Assembly: GCA_035711805.1 (NCBI GenBank) | Contig: DASTBV010000155.1 | Location: 1 to 64,000 of the forward strand | Direction of reading: 5' to 3' | Length of the DNA: 64,000 nucleotides | DNA from: Gp6-AA40 sp035711805 | Lineage (GTDB): Bacteria > Acidobacteriota > Vicinamibacteria > Vicinamibacterales > UBA2999 | Position numbers and translations under genes: made by a program | Notes under the pieces: model-generated | The model's database searches: none | Seen by the model: the letters and a program-made list of their open reading frames with translations, nothing else | What the model was told of the DNA's origin: nothing | In this document: positions 33,921 through 42,004 of the stretch, one piece after another | Position numbering within the stretch: position 1 is the stretch's first letter | Layout of the letters: each line of letters opens with the position of its first letter

Positions 33921-36046
33921 GCCTGCTCCACCACGCGACGCTGTACAGCGTCCTGAATCATTCGGACCAGGGTTGCCGGGCTGAACGGCTTCTGCAGGAA
34001 GCCCGCGACCTCGTGAGGTCCGAAACGCGCCACGGCATCGGGTTCGGTGTATCCGCTCATCAGCACGACCGGCAGATCAGGGTGCATCTGCCTGATCACG
34101 TGACAGGTATCGGCGCCGCTCAAACGCGGCATGGTCATGTCGAGAAGCACCGCGTCGAACTCGCCGCGGCGCTCACGGAGCGCTGCCACGCCCTCCTCGC
34201 CGTCGCAGGCACCGACAACGCGGAATCCCGACCGCTCGAGCGACAGGGTCGCTACGGTCCGCACGCCATCGTCATCGTCGACGACGAGGATGGTTGCGCC
34301 GGAAAGCGCCGTCTTCGCGATCACGCCTGGAACGTGACGATGCGATGAAGAAGCCGCGGCGGCGGGGAGCAGCAATCGGAAGCACGTGCCGAAACCGGGA
34401 GTCGAATCCACCGTGACGGCCCCGCGGTGGCTGCGGACGATCCCCAGGACCGCGGCCAGCCCGAGGCCGCGTCCCGTGACCTTGGTCGTGAAGAACGGAT
34501 CGAAGATGCGCGCGAGCGTTGCCTGGTCCATGCCGCAGCCGGTATCCGCGACTTGCGCGAACACGAATTCTCCCGGCGCGACATCGGCACCGATGCAGCT
34601 TTGCGCGAGGTAGTCACGTGTGGCAGACAGGCGGCCGGTGGCGATCTCTATTCGCCCTGCGGTTCCGCCAATCGCGTCAGCCGCGTTCGTCACGAGATTC
34701 ATGACGACTTGACGCAGCTGCGATGCGTCGGCCTCGACGTCCGGCAGGTCATCCGCGAGGCGCACGTCGATCTCCGCCGTCCGCGGCACCACGGTGCGGA
34801 GGAGCGTGACGAGCTCGCCGACGATCTCCGACAGGTTGAGGCGCTGGACGACGAACCGCCCTCGGCCCGCGTAGGCGAGCATCTGCCGCGTCAGTTCCGC
34901 GGCGCGTTGAGCCGCGAGCTCGATATCCGTCAAGCGTCCGCGTGCCGGCGACGCGGGATCGATCTCCGCGATCGCCAGGCCGGCGTTGCCGAGCACGCTG
35001 ACCAGCAGGTTGTTGAAATCGTGCGCGATCCCGCCGGCCAGCACGCCAAGGCTCTCCAGCTTCTGCACGTGCAGCATCTGCCGCTCGAGCGTGCGGCGCT
35101 CTTCTTCGGCTCTGAGGCGGGCGGTGACGTCGCGAAACGAGAAGACGCGGCCGACGGTCCGGCCGTCAACGCGCTGCGGTCGTGAATACCGCTCGAACAC
35201 CCGGCCGTCTTTCAGGTGTGTGACGGATCGGTGTTCGCCGTCGCTGGCAACTGCGGCTTCGTAGTTCGCCTTGACGGCATCGGGGTGAACGCACTGCGTC
35301 GGCACCCATGCGAGCCATGCCTCCACCGATCCGCTGTCGATCACGTCGGCCGGCGGATTCCACATCTCGATCACGCGCTGGTTGAATCGGGTCACGCGTC
35401 CGTGTTCGTCGGTCACGAAGATTCCGTCGGCGGCGGCCTCCACCGTCGCTGAATAGAGCGCCAGCTCGCGTCTGAGGTCGTGATCCATCGCCGCGCGTTC
35501 GAACGCCGCGCCGAGCACGTGGGCCACCGCCTGGACGAAAAACAGATCTTCGCGCGAGTACGTTCGCTCGTGCCTCGCGCCGACGACGAGCAGCCCGTAC
35601 GGCCGCGTGCGGCCGGGAATACGCATCGCCACGGTGTGCCGCAGTCCCTCCTGCGCCGCCAGCGAGTCTGGTTCAGGATGCGGTTCGGACGGCGAATCGC
35701 AGACCGGCGTTTCGGACTCGAGCGCACACGCCGGAAACCTCGAACGATCGGGCCGCAGGCACGTCTGGCCGGGGACCGACGCGATGAGACCATGCCCGGC
35801 ACGTAAGAGGAGCCGGTCGTCGTGGGCCGCCTCGCAGACAGCGGCCATGCCAACCGCCAGCGTCTCGGCGACGAGGCTGACCGTCTGGTCGAGGAGCAGC
35901 GGAAAGTCCGCACCGGCCAGCGCCCGTTGGCTCAGCGTGGCGACCGCGGCGTGCCCTCGCGCGGCGTCATGCGACCGGCGTTCGACCCGAACAGACGGCA
36001 CCACCCCATCGTCATGGCGGTCGAGGGCGGGTTTCGAGGTCGGCAA
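33917..36046 (-). CDS. Hybrid sensor histidine kinase/response regulator (GAF-PAS-HisKA-HATPase-REC)
   Basis: A 709-residue protein. A GAF-like domain covers about residues 35-190 and a PAS domain about 205-320 (ADGIFVTDEHGRVTRFNQRV). The HisKA H-box GGIAHDFNNLLVSVLG is near 345, and the ATPase has the N-box (VVMNLVTNAADAIGG) and G-boxes (DTGCGMDQATLARIFDPFF and GRGLGLAAVLGIV). A C-terminal receiver has DAVLLDMTMPRLSG with its phospho-acceptor aspartate. No membrane segments, so it senses a cytosolic signal. The start is TTG at 36046, supported by an agga ribosome-binding site 6 bases upstream. Confidence 0.9.
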   Translation of the reverse strand: MPTSKPALDRHDDGVVPSVRVERRSHDAARGHAAVATLSQRALAGADFPLLLDQTVSLVAETLAVGMAAVCEAAHDDRLLLRAGHGLIASVPGQTCLRPDRSRFPACALESETPVCDSPSEPHPEPDSLAAQEGLRHTVAMRIPGRTRPYGLLVVGARHERTYSREDLFFVQAVAHVLGAAFERAAMDHDLRRELALYSATVEAAADGIFVTDEHGRVTRFNQRVIEMWNPPADVIDSGSVEAWLAWVPTQCVHPDAVKANYEAAVASDGEHRSVTHLKDGRVFERYSRPQRVDGRTVGRVFSFRDVTARLRAEEERRTLERQMLHVQKLESLGVLAGGIAHDFNNLLVSVLGNAGLAIAEIDPASPARGRLTDIELAAQRAAELTRQMLAYAGRGRFVVQRLNLSEIVGELVTLLRTVVPRTAEIDVRLADDLPDVEADASQLRQVVMNLVTNAADAIGGTAGRIEIATGRLSATRDYLAQSCIGADVAPGEFVFAQVADTGCGMDQATLARIFDPFFTTKVTGRGLGLAAVLGIVRSHRGAVTVDSTPGFGTCFRLLLPAAAASSSHRHVPGVIAKTALSGATILVVDDDDGVRTVATLSLERSGFRVVGACDGEEGVAALRERRGEFDAVLLDMTMPRLSGADTCHVIRQMHPDLPVVLMSGYTEPDAVARFGPHEVAGFLQKPFSPATLVRMIQDAVQRRVVEQA

Positions 36047-36130
36047 GCGTTTTCCTGCTTGTTGGGTATCGGTCGATGTCGCGGTTGACGACAGGAGTGT
36101 AAGTACGGTGAATCGACGTGCTACGGAGGG

Positions 36131-36724
36131 CTAGCGGCCGAGCGCCTCGTAATCCCCCGGCGTGTCCACGTCGACGAGGCACCCCTCGTCCGTGACCGGT
36201 ACATTCAGAATTTCGCCGGCGTGCGCACGGACGACGGCCTTCGCTCCGACGTCGAGCGGCGCCTGCCGCAACTCCTGGAAGAGACGCCGATCGAACACCA
36301 CCGGATGACCGTGCCGCTCGCCGATCGCGGGGCGAACGATCGGCGCGCCGGTCCGGTGCCATTCGGAAACGACGAGGCGAACGGTCTCCGGCGTCATGAG
36401 GGGGACATCCACGAGCGTCACGACCGCTGCAGGTGCGTTGGCGGGGAGCTGGTCGATTCCGATCAGCAGGGAGGAAAGCTGACCACGAGACGGATCAGGG
36501 TTGCGAACGACCTGCGGTGACACCGCCGGCGCGCCATGCGCGAGCGCAGCAGTAATTCGCTCGTGATCACGGCCGGTCACCACGACGATTTCGGTGAGGC
36601 CCGCCGCGGCAAATGTGTCGGCGATCGCCGCGACGAAGGGTCTGCCGTCGCGCGTGAGGAGCAAAGCCTTGGGGAACCCCATCCGGGCCGAGTCCCCCGC
36701 AGCGAGAATCACCCCAGGCAGCAT
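36131..36724 (-). CDS. MobA-like NTP transferase (MocA type)
   Basis: A 197-residue protein with the nucleotidyltransferase signature PGVILAAGDSARMGFPKALL at the N-terminus, VVTLVDVPLMTPETVR near residue 100 and GHPVVFDRRLFQELR near residue 140. This is the MocA/MobA-like family that adds CMP or GMP to molybdopterin cofactor; related enzymes use sugars. The start at 36724 fits the family N-terminus. TACGAT lies five bases before the ATG, and no ribosome-binding site is seen. moaE and moaD lie elsewhere in the window, giving mild support for a cofactor role. Confidence 0.82.
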   Translation of the reverse strand: MLPGVILAAGDSARMGFPKALLLTRDGRPFVAAIADTFAAAGLTEIVVVTGRDHERITAALAHGAPAVSPQVVRNPDPSRGQLSSLLIGIDQLPANAPAAVVTLVDVPLMTPETVRLVVSEWHRTGAPIVRPAIGERHGHPVVFDRRLFQELRQAPLDVGAKAVVRAHAGEILNVPVTDEGCLVDVDTPGDYEALGR

Positions 36725-36729
36725 GCGGC

Positions 36730-36735
36730 ATCGTA
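36730..36735 (-). promoter_or_regulatory. -10 box TACGAT, 5 nt before ATG (leaderless type)
   Basis: On the minus strand TACGAT, then GCCGC, then the ATG of the NTP transferase gene. TTGTCT lies 15 bases further upstream as a possible short-spaced -35. Confidence 0.4.
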
Positions 36736-36919
36736 CGCCAACTGGTGGCAAGACAAGGACTTCGGGCACGCTTGACTTCGTACGACGTACTCCCTACACT
36801 GGCCCAGCTTTTCGGCCGGTGCGCGCGTACGTCCTTCCTTTCGGGATCGGCCGCTCCGCGTGACGGCCGCAAGACGAGTCGAACATCTAACGATCGACGC
36901 GCATCGGAGGACCGAGGTT

Positions 36920-37126
36920 ATGCCCACCGGGACTATCGCACGCCTCCTCATCGACAAGGGATTCGGATTCATCCGCGATGAGGGCGGTATCGAGCACTTC
37001 TTCCATCGCAGCGCTGTACGCGGCGCTGTGTTCGAGCTGCTCCGAGAGGGCCAGCGTGTGGAATTTCAACCGGAGGAATCGGCCAAGGGACCGCGAGCAG
37101 GCGATATCCGCCTGATCGAGGGGTAA
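36920..37126 (+). CDS. Cold-shock domain protein
   Basis: A 68-residue single cold-shock domain with both RNA-binding motifs: RNP1 as DKGFGFIRD and RNP2 as IEHFFHRSAV. It binds single-stranded RNA or DNA and usually acts as an RNA chaperone. ATG 36920 is preceded by gcatcggagg...gagg, a good ribosome-binding site. A second cold-shock gene converges on it, with a strong hairpin in between. Confidence 0.92.
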   Translation: MPTGTIARLLIDKGFGFIRDEGGIEHFFHRSAVRGAVFELLREGQRVEFQPEESAKGPRAGDIRLIEG

Positions 37127-37164
37127 GGGGCCTGATCGAAGGATACGGATTCGCGTCCTCGATC

Positions 37165-37193
37165 TCCCGGCCCGCCAATCGGGGGCCGGGAGC
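37165..37193. terminator. Bidirectional hairpin between two convergent cold-shock genes
   Basis: A perfect 10-bp stem, ctcccggccc paired with gggccgggag, with a 9-base loop. It stands 39 bases after one stop and 16 bases after the other. No T-run follows on either side, so it may need Rho or act as an mRNA 3' stabiliser. Confidence 0.7.
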
Positions 37194-37208
37194 ACTTCCC
37201 GCCAGGTC

Positions 37209-37412
37209 TCAGGATTCCGCCCGGATGTTGCCCGCCCGCGGACCCTTCTGCGACGGCTCTTCGTCGAAGCTGACGCGCTGACCCTCGTTGAGCTGTTCAA
37301 ATCCTCCGGCTTCAACCGAGCTGCGGTGGAAGAACCACTCCTGACCGCCATCGTCGCGGATGAAGCCGAAGCCGCGATCTCTCACCAGACGTTTGATTGT
37401 TCCGTTCGCCAC
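37209..37412 (-). CDS. Cold-shock domain protein (second copy)
   Basis: A 67-residue cold-shock domain with RNP1 as DRGFGFIRD and RNP2 as EWFFHRSSV. It differs from the neighbouring copy at many positions, so the two are diverged paralogs. GTG at 37412 follows ggaggg at an 8-base distance, which decides the start; the frame extends upstream without support. It converges on the other cold-shock gene. Confidence 0.9.
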   Translation of the reverse strand: MANGTIKRLVRDRGFGFIRDDGGQEWFFHRSSVEAGGFEQLNEGQRVSFDEEPSQKGPRAGNIRAES

Positions 37413-37474
37413 GTGCAGAACCCTCCGTGTGTCGCGCCGGCGACCCATTGACAAGCGAATCAAGTTTTGTTCCG

Positions 37475-38188
37475 TCAGGAAAACCATCGACGTAAGCCCG
37501 ACCGTGGTTTCAACGCGCCTGTGGCGGGCTGAAGCTCGAGCACTGAGTCGGCGGCGGCCCCGGCAAACGCGGCGTCTGCGGTCATCAGAAGCGTGGCGAG
37601 GCCGCGATTGCGTGAGATGCGGCGGACGTCGCTGGCGAAGCTCGGCGATTCCTCGCGCGCCAGCAGGGCATTCGGGTGCTCCGCCAGAAGGACGCGTGGG
37701 TGCAGAGCGAGCGCGCGACCGAGACGCAGCCGAAGCTGATCCGTTGGCGTCAGTGCTGATGTCGGGAGCGCCATTCTGTCTGCTGCAAGCCCGACCTCGG
37801 ACGCGAGGCGCCGCACTTCCTCGCGGATGGGCGGCGGCATCACGTCAATATCCAGCGAGATCGGCAGGGCCAGGTTTTGCTCCGCGGTGAATTGCTCCAC
37901 GAGCAGGGCGCGGCCGCTAATCAAGCCGAAGCGATCGAGCCCGGTCACCCAGTCGTCAACGGCACTGATGGATTCCGTTGACCGGCCGAACACTCGGACC
38001 TCGCCTTCATCGGGCAGCTGGGCGCCCGTAATCAGATTGACGAGAACCTCCGCCATTGCCGCGTCCAGGCCGAGCAAGGCGATCGATTGACCCGCTCGAA
38101 GCTCCAGGCGCTGGATACGGAGCGGACGAAGCGCGCGGTAATCCTTGGAGACACCGGCCACCTCGACGAGGAGCTCGCCGTCAGCCAT
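37475..38188 (-). CDS. Degenerate ABC-type ATPase domain protein
   Basis: A 237-residue protein with the length and layout of an ABC nucleotide-binding domain (LLVEVAGVSKDYRALRPLRI, then LPDEGEVRVFGRS) but with every catalytic motif changed. The Walker A position reads LLGLDAAMAEVLVNLITG (no GKS/T). The signature region reads LTPTDQLRLRLGRAL in place of LSGGQ. The Walker B region reads RVLLAEHPNALL and the switch-histidine region TLLMTADA. It is probably a non-hydrolysing pseudo-ATPase. Its ATG overlaps the PHP gene stop by 8 bases. No permease gene is nearby. Confidence 0.75.
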   Translation of the reverse strand: MADGELLVEVAGVSKDYRALRPLRIQRLELRAGQSIALLGLDAAMAEVLVNLITGAQLPDEGEVRVFGRSTESISAVDDWVTGLDRFGLISGRALLVEQFTAEQNLALPISLDIDVMPPPIREEVRRLASEVGLAADRMALPTSALTPTDQLRLRLGRALALHPRVLLAEHPNALLAREESPSFASDVRRISRNRGLATLLMTADAAFAGAAADSVLELQPATGALKPRSGLRRWFS

Positions 38189-39008
38189 CCGTACGGCGCG
38201 CGCCGACCAGCCTGGTCCACTCGCTCTCCGGCAGGACTGATGCGCCCGGCGCGATGCCATGGGCAGGGTCGCCGTGAAAATCCGAACCGCCGGTGACCAT
38301 GCAGTCCAGCTGCCGGGCCATCGCCAGATACGCCGTCACCGCACTTGCGTCGTGATCGGAGTGATACACCTCGATGGCATCGAGGCCGGCGCTGCGCAAC
38401 GCAGCAATTCGATCGTCGATGAGGGTCCGGCCGGGATGGGCGAGCGAGACCAATCCGCCGGCGCGATGCACGATTCCAATCACCTCTTCCGGCGACGCAC
38501 CGGGGCGCTCGATGAACGCAGGGCACCCGCGTCCGAGCCACTTGTCGAACGCCTCCTGCGTCGTGGCCACGTAGCCGGCGTCGATCATCGCCCGCGCAAG
38601 CCTGGGTCTTCCGATCGACTTGCTGCTCTGGCGCTGCGCTTCCTCGAGCACTGGCTGAACGTCGACGGGCATTCCCAGCGAGCCGAGCCGGTTCGCGATG
38701 TCGACGATGCGGGCGATCCGCGTCGCACGCTGCGCGGTCAGGAACTGCGCGAATGCACCGTCCCGGCGATCGAAAAAGTAGCCGAGCATATGCACGTCGC
38801 GGCCTCGATCGACGGCGGTGATCTCGATGCCCGGTATGAGCAGTACTCCGCGGCGCGACGCCTCGGCGGCTGCCTCATCGAAACCGTCGGTCGTGTCGTG
38901 GTCGGTCACGGCGAGGATTCGAACGCCCGACGCGGCCGCATGCGCGACGAGTTCAGTCGGCGTCAGGCGTCCGTCTGAGGCTGTGGTGTGGAGATGAAGG
39001 TCGATCAC
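38181..39008 (-). CDS. PHP-domain phosphoesterase
   Basis: A 275-residue PHP protein with the four metal motifs: DLHLHTTASDG at the N-terminus, VTDHDTTDGF near residue 35, GIEITAVDRGRDVHMLGY near residue 60 and the late GLVSLAHPGR (near 188) and VTGGSDFHGD (near 250). The family includes 3',5'-nucleoside bisphosphate phosphatase and the 5'-3' exonuclease RNase AM (YciV/TrpH). It starts with GTG and is coupled to the degenerate ABC protein. Confidence 0.87.
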   Translation of the reverse strand: MIDLHLHTTASDGRLTPTELVAHAAASGVRILAVTDHDTTDGFDEAAAEASRRGVLLIPGIEITAVDRGRDVHMLGYFFDRRDGAFAQFLTAQRATRIARIVDIANRLGSLGMPVDVQPVLEEAQRQSSKSIGRPRLARAMIDAGYVATTQEAFDKWLGRGCPAFIERPGASPEEVIGIVHRAGGLVSLAHPGRTLIDDRIAALRSAGLDAIEVYHSDHDASAVTAYLAMARQLDCMVTGGSDFHGDPAHGIAPGASVLPESEWTRLVGARRTDG

Positions 39009-39029
39009 AGCGGGGGCGCGACGACCCCG

Positions 39030-40007
39030 TCAGCGTGGCGTGCGAGCCGACGTCGCGGCGGCGCGGCGCGGCGCCTTTCCCTGCCGTTTCGCGAGCGCCT
39101 TGTATTCGCGGACCAGTAAATCGAGGTGATTGCGTTCCTCGTCGGCAAATTCCAGGAAGATTTGTTTGCCCTCGGAGTCTTCGAACCGTTCGCCGTACTT
39201 CTTGAAGAACCGGTGTGAACCGCGCTCGCAGCGGATGCCAATCATCAACGCCTGCTCGTCGTTCACGCCGCGGAGCAGCCGCTCGGCACCCTCCGCAAAC
39301 AACCCGTTTGCCGCGCCCTTGAAGAACAGGAACTTCGGCCGTGACTCGAGCTGCGGATCGCGCAGCAACAGCTGGCTGTAGCGCTCCTCGAGCTTGCCGA
39401 GATGCTCTTTCTCTTCCATCGCCAGGTCATGAAAGATCTTCCGGCCGCGGGCGTCCTTGGCAATTCTGGCGGCGCGTGAATAGAACTCCAACCCGCTCTT
39501 CTCGGTGGCGATCGCAATCTGCAGCGCGTCGCGGGCGAACACCAGGTCGGTATGTCCGACGTCGGTCGCCGCGGCGGGACGGCCAGTCCGGCATGCCTCG
39601 CACGTGCCGTATATCTGGACGACGCTCTGCGCCGGCGCGAACGCGCGTGCCGCTGCCACCTCTTCGACGAGCGCCTCGATATCCGAGCTGAGGAACTCGA
39701 ACGAGCGATGACAGGTCTTGCAGATCAGGTGGAAGTGCCGCGGCTGACGCCATGAGTGCTCGAAGCGGAAGCGTCCTTCGCCGAAGTCGACTTTCCGGGC
39801 GATGCCGGCATCGACCATCCACTGCAGGGTGCGGTAGACGGTAGCCCGGCTGATCCGCTGATCTTCCTTACGGATGATGTCGACGAGATCGTCGGCGCTG
39901 AAGTGTCCTTCCTGACGGAGGAAGACGTTGACGATTTGCTCGCGTTTGCTGGAGCGCTTGCCGCCTTCCGGCTTCAGCCTGGTGAGATCGGGAAAGGCCG
40001 TAGGCAC
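39030..40007 (-). CDS. Fur-family regulator fused to a rubrerythrin-like diiron domain
   Basis: A 325-residue fusion. Residues about 10-145 are a Fur-type regulator: a winged helix with ISRATVYRTLQWMVDAG, the metal-site segment RHFHLICKTCHRSFEF and a second cysteine pair in YGTCEACRTG. Residues about 155-305 form a four-helix ferritin-like domain with the diiron pattern: a glutamate in ATEKSGLEFY, EEKEHLGKLE, a glutamate in IRCERGSH and EERNHLDLL. Single-domain Fur proteins are about 140 residues. It lies 17 bases upstream-side of erpA on the same strand. A sensor that couples iron or peroxide to DNA binding is inferred. Confidence 0.85.
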   Translation of the reverse strand: MPTAFPDLTRLKPEGGKRSSKREQIVNVFLRQEGHFSADDLVDIIRKEDQRISRATVYRTLQWMVDAGIARKVDFGEGRFRFEHSWRQPRHFHLICKTCHRSFEFLSSDIEALVEEVAAARAFAPAQSVVQIYGTCEACRTGRPAAATDVGHTDLVFARDALQIAIATEKSGLEFYSRAARIAKDARGRKIFHDLAMEEKEHLGKLEERYSQLLLRDPQLESRPKFLFFKGAANGLFAEGAERLLRGVNDEQALMIGIRCERGSHRFFKKYGERFEDSEGKQIFLEFADEERNHLDLLVREYKALAKRQGKAPRRAAATSARTPR

Positions 40008-40024
40008 CGCGAAGGCCCGCTCCC

Positions 40025-40348
40025 TTACACGCTGAATGACTGGCCGCAGCCGCAGGTGGACGTGGCGTTCGGGTTCTTGATCGTGAAGCCACCGCCCGTC
40101 ACGGTATCGACGAAGTCGACCTCAGCGCCCTTGAGGTAGCTGATGCTGACCGGATCAACGAACAATCGGACGCCGTTCGACTCGAACACCTGATCGGCGT
40201 CGCCGCCGTTTTCCTCGATCATGAGGCCGTACTGGAACCCCGAGCAGCCGCCGCCCTGCACGAACACGCGCAGCCCGCTGCCCGCCTTTCCTTCTTCGAC
40301 AAGCAGCTCGTTGATCTTCGACGCTGCCGTTGGGGACACATTGATCAT
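40025..40348 (-). CDS. erpA: Iron-sulfur cluster insertion protein (ErpA/IscA type)
   Basis: A 107-residue A-type carrier with the three conserved cysteines: one in GGGCSGFQYGLMIE near residue 35 and two in the STCGCGQSF end. It accepts an Fe-S cluster from the assembly scaffold and passes it to apoproteins. ErpA fits best from the ending and length, though IscA and SufA are hard to tell apart without comparison. It has no ribosome-binding site: TATAAT lies six bases before the ATG with a -35 TTGCTG at 17 bases. The Fur-rubrerythrin gene follows on the same strand. Confidence 0.88.
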   Translation of the reverse strand: MINVSPTAASKINELLVEEGKAGSGLRVFVQGGGCSGFQYGLMIEENGGDADQVFESNGVRLFVDPVSISYLKGAEVDFVDTVTGGGFTIKNPNATSTCGCGQSFSV

Positions 40349-40354
40349 ATGGAA

Positions 40355-40383
40355 ATTATACGCGCCGCCGACCGCTCCAGCAA
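40355..40383 (-). promoter_or_regulatory. erpA promoter, leaderless type
   Basis: On the minus strand TTGCTG (40378-40383), a 17-base spacer and TATAAT (40355-40360), then TTCCAT and the ATG. Both boxes and their spacing match the housekeeping consensus, so transcription should begin at the ATG. This is the best-defined example of the leaderless pattern in the window. Confidence 0.65.
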
Positions 40384-40456
40384 AGGCGCCCCGGCTTATG
40401 CCTGCGCGCTATTCCTTTGATAATCAGCACCTTACACGGCGGGCTCATCAGGATCG

Positions 40457-41977
40457 CTACGCCCCGATAGCGGCTAACTGCTGGGCCGACTGTTGTTCAA
40501 CGTCCTTGTGAAGGCTGTCGCCGTGCGCATCCATCGTGACGATCGCCGGAAAGTCCTCGATGGTCAGATGCCACATCGCCTCGGGTGTACCGAACTCCAG
40601 TAGTGAGACGCCATCGACGCTCTTGACGGTTCGAGCGTAGAACTGTGCGGCGCCGCCAATCGCATTGAGATACACGGCGCCGTGCTCTTTCAGTGCAGCG
40701 AGCGTCCGGGCGCCCATCCCGCCCTTGCCGATCACCGCACGGATGCCGAAGCGCTTGATGACGTCCGCCTGATACGGCTCCTCACGAATGCTGGTCGTCG
40801 GACCCGCGGCGGTGACTTTCCATCCCGCTCCATCCTTTGCGACGACCGGGCCGCAGTGATACAGGACCGCGCCGCGCAGATCGACCGGAGCATCGTGCGA
40901 CATGAGGTGGTGATGCACTGCATCGCGGCCGGTGTACGCGCGCCCCGACACGAGCACGACATCCCCGACCTTCAGGCTGCGGATCTGTTCCTCCGTGAGC
41001 GGCGTGCGCAGGACGACCTCGCGCCCGGTTCTGCGGAAACCTTCCTGGTCCGCCATCGGTACCGCTGGCACCGACGGATCGCGATAGAGCCAGCGTTTGA
41101 TCTCGCCGGTCCCGGCATCGAGCACCACGCCGAGACGCCGAAACGCCCAGCAGTTATAGGCAACGGAGACGAAGAAACTCGCCGGCAGGCGATTGAGCGC
41201 GGCGATCTTGCACCCGATGAGCGAGACGCGGCCGCCGAATCCCATGGTGCCGATCCCGAGCGTGTTGACCTCGCCCATGATCGATGCTTCGAGCTCCGCC
41301 AGCCGCGCATCCGGGTTGATGTCGTCGAGTGTCCGGAACAGCTGCTCTTTCGCGACCACGTAGCCCGACGTCCGGTCGCCGCCAATGGCGACGCCAACCG
41401 CACCCGGCGCGCATCCCTTGCCCTGCGCCTGCCACACCGCGTGCAGGATGCACTTGCGGACGCCTGCGAGGGAACGATCGGCGCGGCCGAGATGCGCGAG
41501 TTCCGCCGGCAGCGAATACTGGGCGTTCATGTTCTCGCACCCTCCGCCCTTGAGGATCAATTTCACTTCGATCTCGTCGTCGTTCTGCCACTGTTCGAAG
41601 TGAATGACCGGAGTGCCCGGGCCGAGGTTGCTGCCGGAGTTCTCGCCGGTGATGGAATCGACGGAGTTCGGTCGCAGCTTGCCGCGCCGTGTCGCCTCCG
41701 CGATGGCGTCGCGGATCTGCGCCTTCATGACCAGCTGATTCGCGCCGACCGGCGTTTTGACCTCGAAGGTCGGCATGCCGGTATCCTGGCAAATCGCGCC
41801 TTCGCCGGCGCCGGCGAGGTCGATGTTCTGCGCGATGATCGACAACGCCTGGCCCGATTGGGTGGCGGCCGGCTCCTGGGCGCGCGCCATGGCCATCGCG
41901 GCGCGGACGTCAGGCGGCAAATCCGTCGATGTCCGGACGATCAGCGACACCATGCTGTCGAGAAAGCCTGCGGCCAT
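40457..41977 (-). CDS. Class I fumarate hydratase (fused alpha and beta parts)
   Basis: A 506-residue protein of the 4Fe-4S class I fumarase family. The N-terminal alpha part includes ICQDTGMPTFEVKTPVG near residue 62, LKGGGCENMNAQYSLP near residue 146 and a further cysteine in RVSLIGCKIAALNR. The C-terminal beta part includes VSGRAYTGRDAVHHHL near residue 346 and GPTTSIREEPYQADVI near residue 394. It interconverts fumarate and malate in the TCA cycle. The start ATG at 41977 lies six bases after TATACT. The long upstream frame is antisense to aspA and is ignored. Confidence 0.92.
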   Translation of the reverse strand: MAAGFLDSMVSLIVRTSTDLPPDVRAAMAMARAQEPAATQSGQALSIIAQNIDLAGAGEGAICQDTGMPTFEVKTPVGANQLVMKAQIRDAIAEATRRGKLRPNSVDSITGENSGSNLGPGTPVIHFEQWQNDDEIEVKLILKGGGCENMNAQYSLPAELAHLGRADRSLAGVRKCILHAVWQAQGKGCAPGAVGVAIGGDRTSGYVVAKEQLFRTLDDINPDARLAELEASIMGEVNTLGIGTMGFGGRVSLIGCKIAALNRLPASFFVSVAYNCWAFRRLGVVLDAGTGEIKRWLYRDPSVPAVPMADQEGFRRTGREVVLRTPLTEEQIRSLKVGDVVLVSGRAYTGRDAVHHHLMSHDAPVDLRGAVLYHCGPVVAKDGAGWKVTAAGPTTSIREEPYQADVIKRFGIRAVIGKGGMGARTLAALKEHGAVYLNAIGGAAQFYARTVKSVDGVSLLEFGTPEAMWHLTIEDFPAIVTMDAHGDSLHKDVEQQSAQQLAAIGA

Positions 41978-41983
41978 CCGCTC

Positions 41984-41991
41984 AGTATAAT
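41984..41991. promoter_or_regulatory. Symmetrical -10 shared by divergent fumarase and aspartase genes
   Basis: The 8 bases agtataat read TATACT on the minus strand (six bases from the fumarase ATG) and TATAAT on the plus strand (13 bases from the aspartase ATG). The start codons are 27 bases apart, so both genes probably initiate from this one AT-rich core. -35 elements are weak on both sides. Confidence 0.6.
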
Positions 41992-42004
41992 TGAGCCGGT
42001 CGCC

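Noticed and set aside
40682..41980. A long plus-strand open frame running into aspA (total 910 residues)
   Set aside because: It is antisense to the fumarase gene and its residues are arginine/aspartate-rich mirror sequence; the true aspA begins at ATG 42005.
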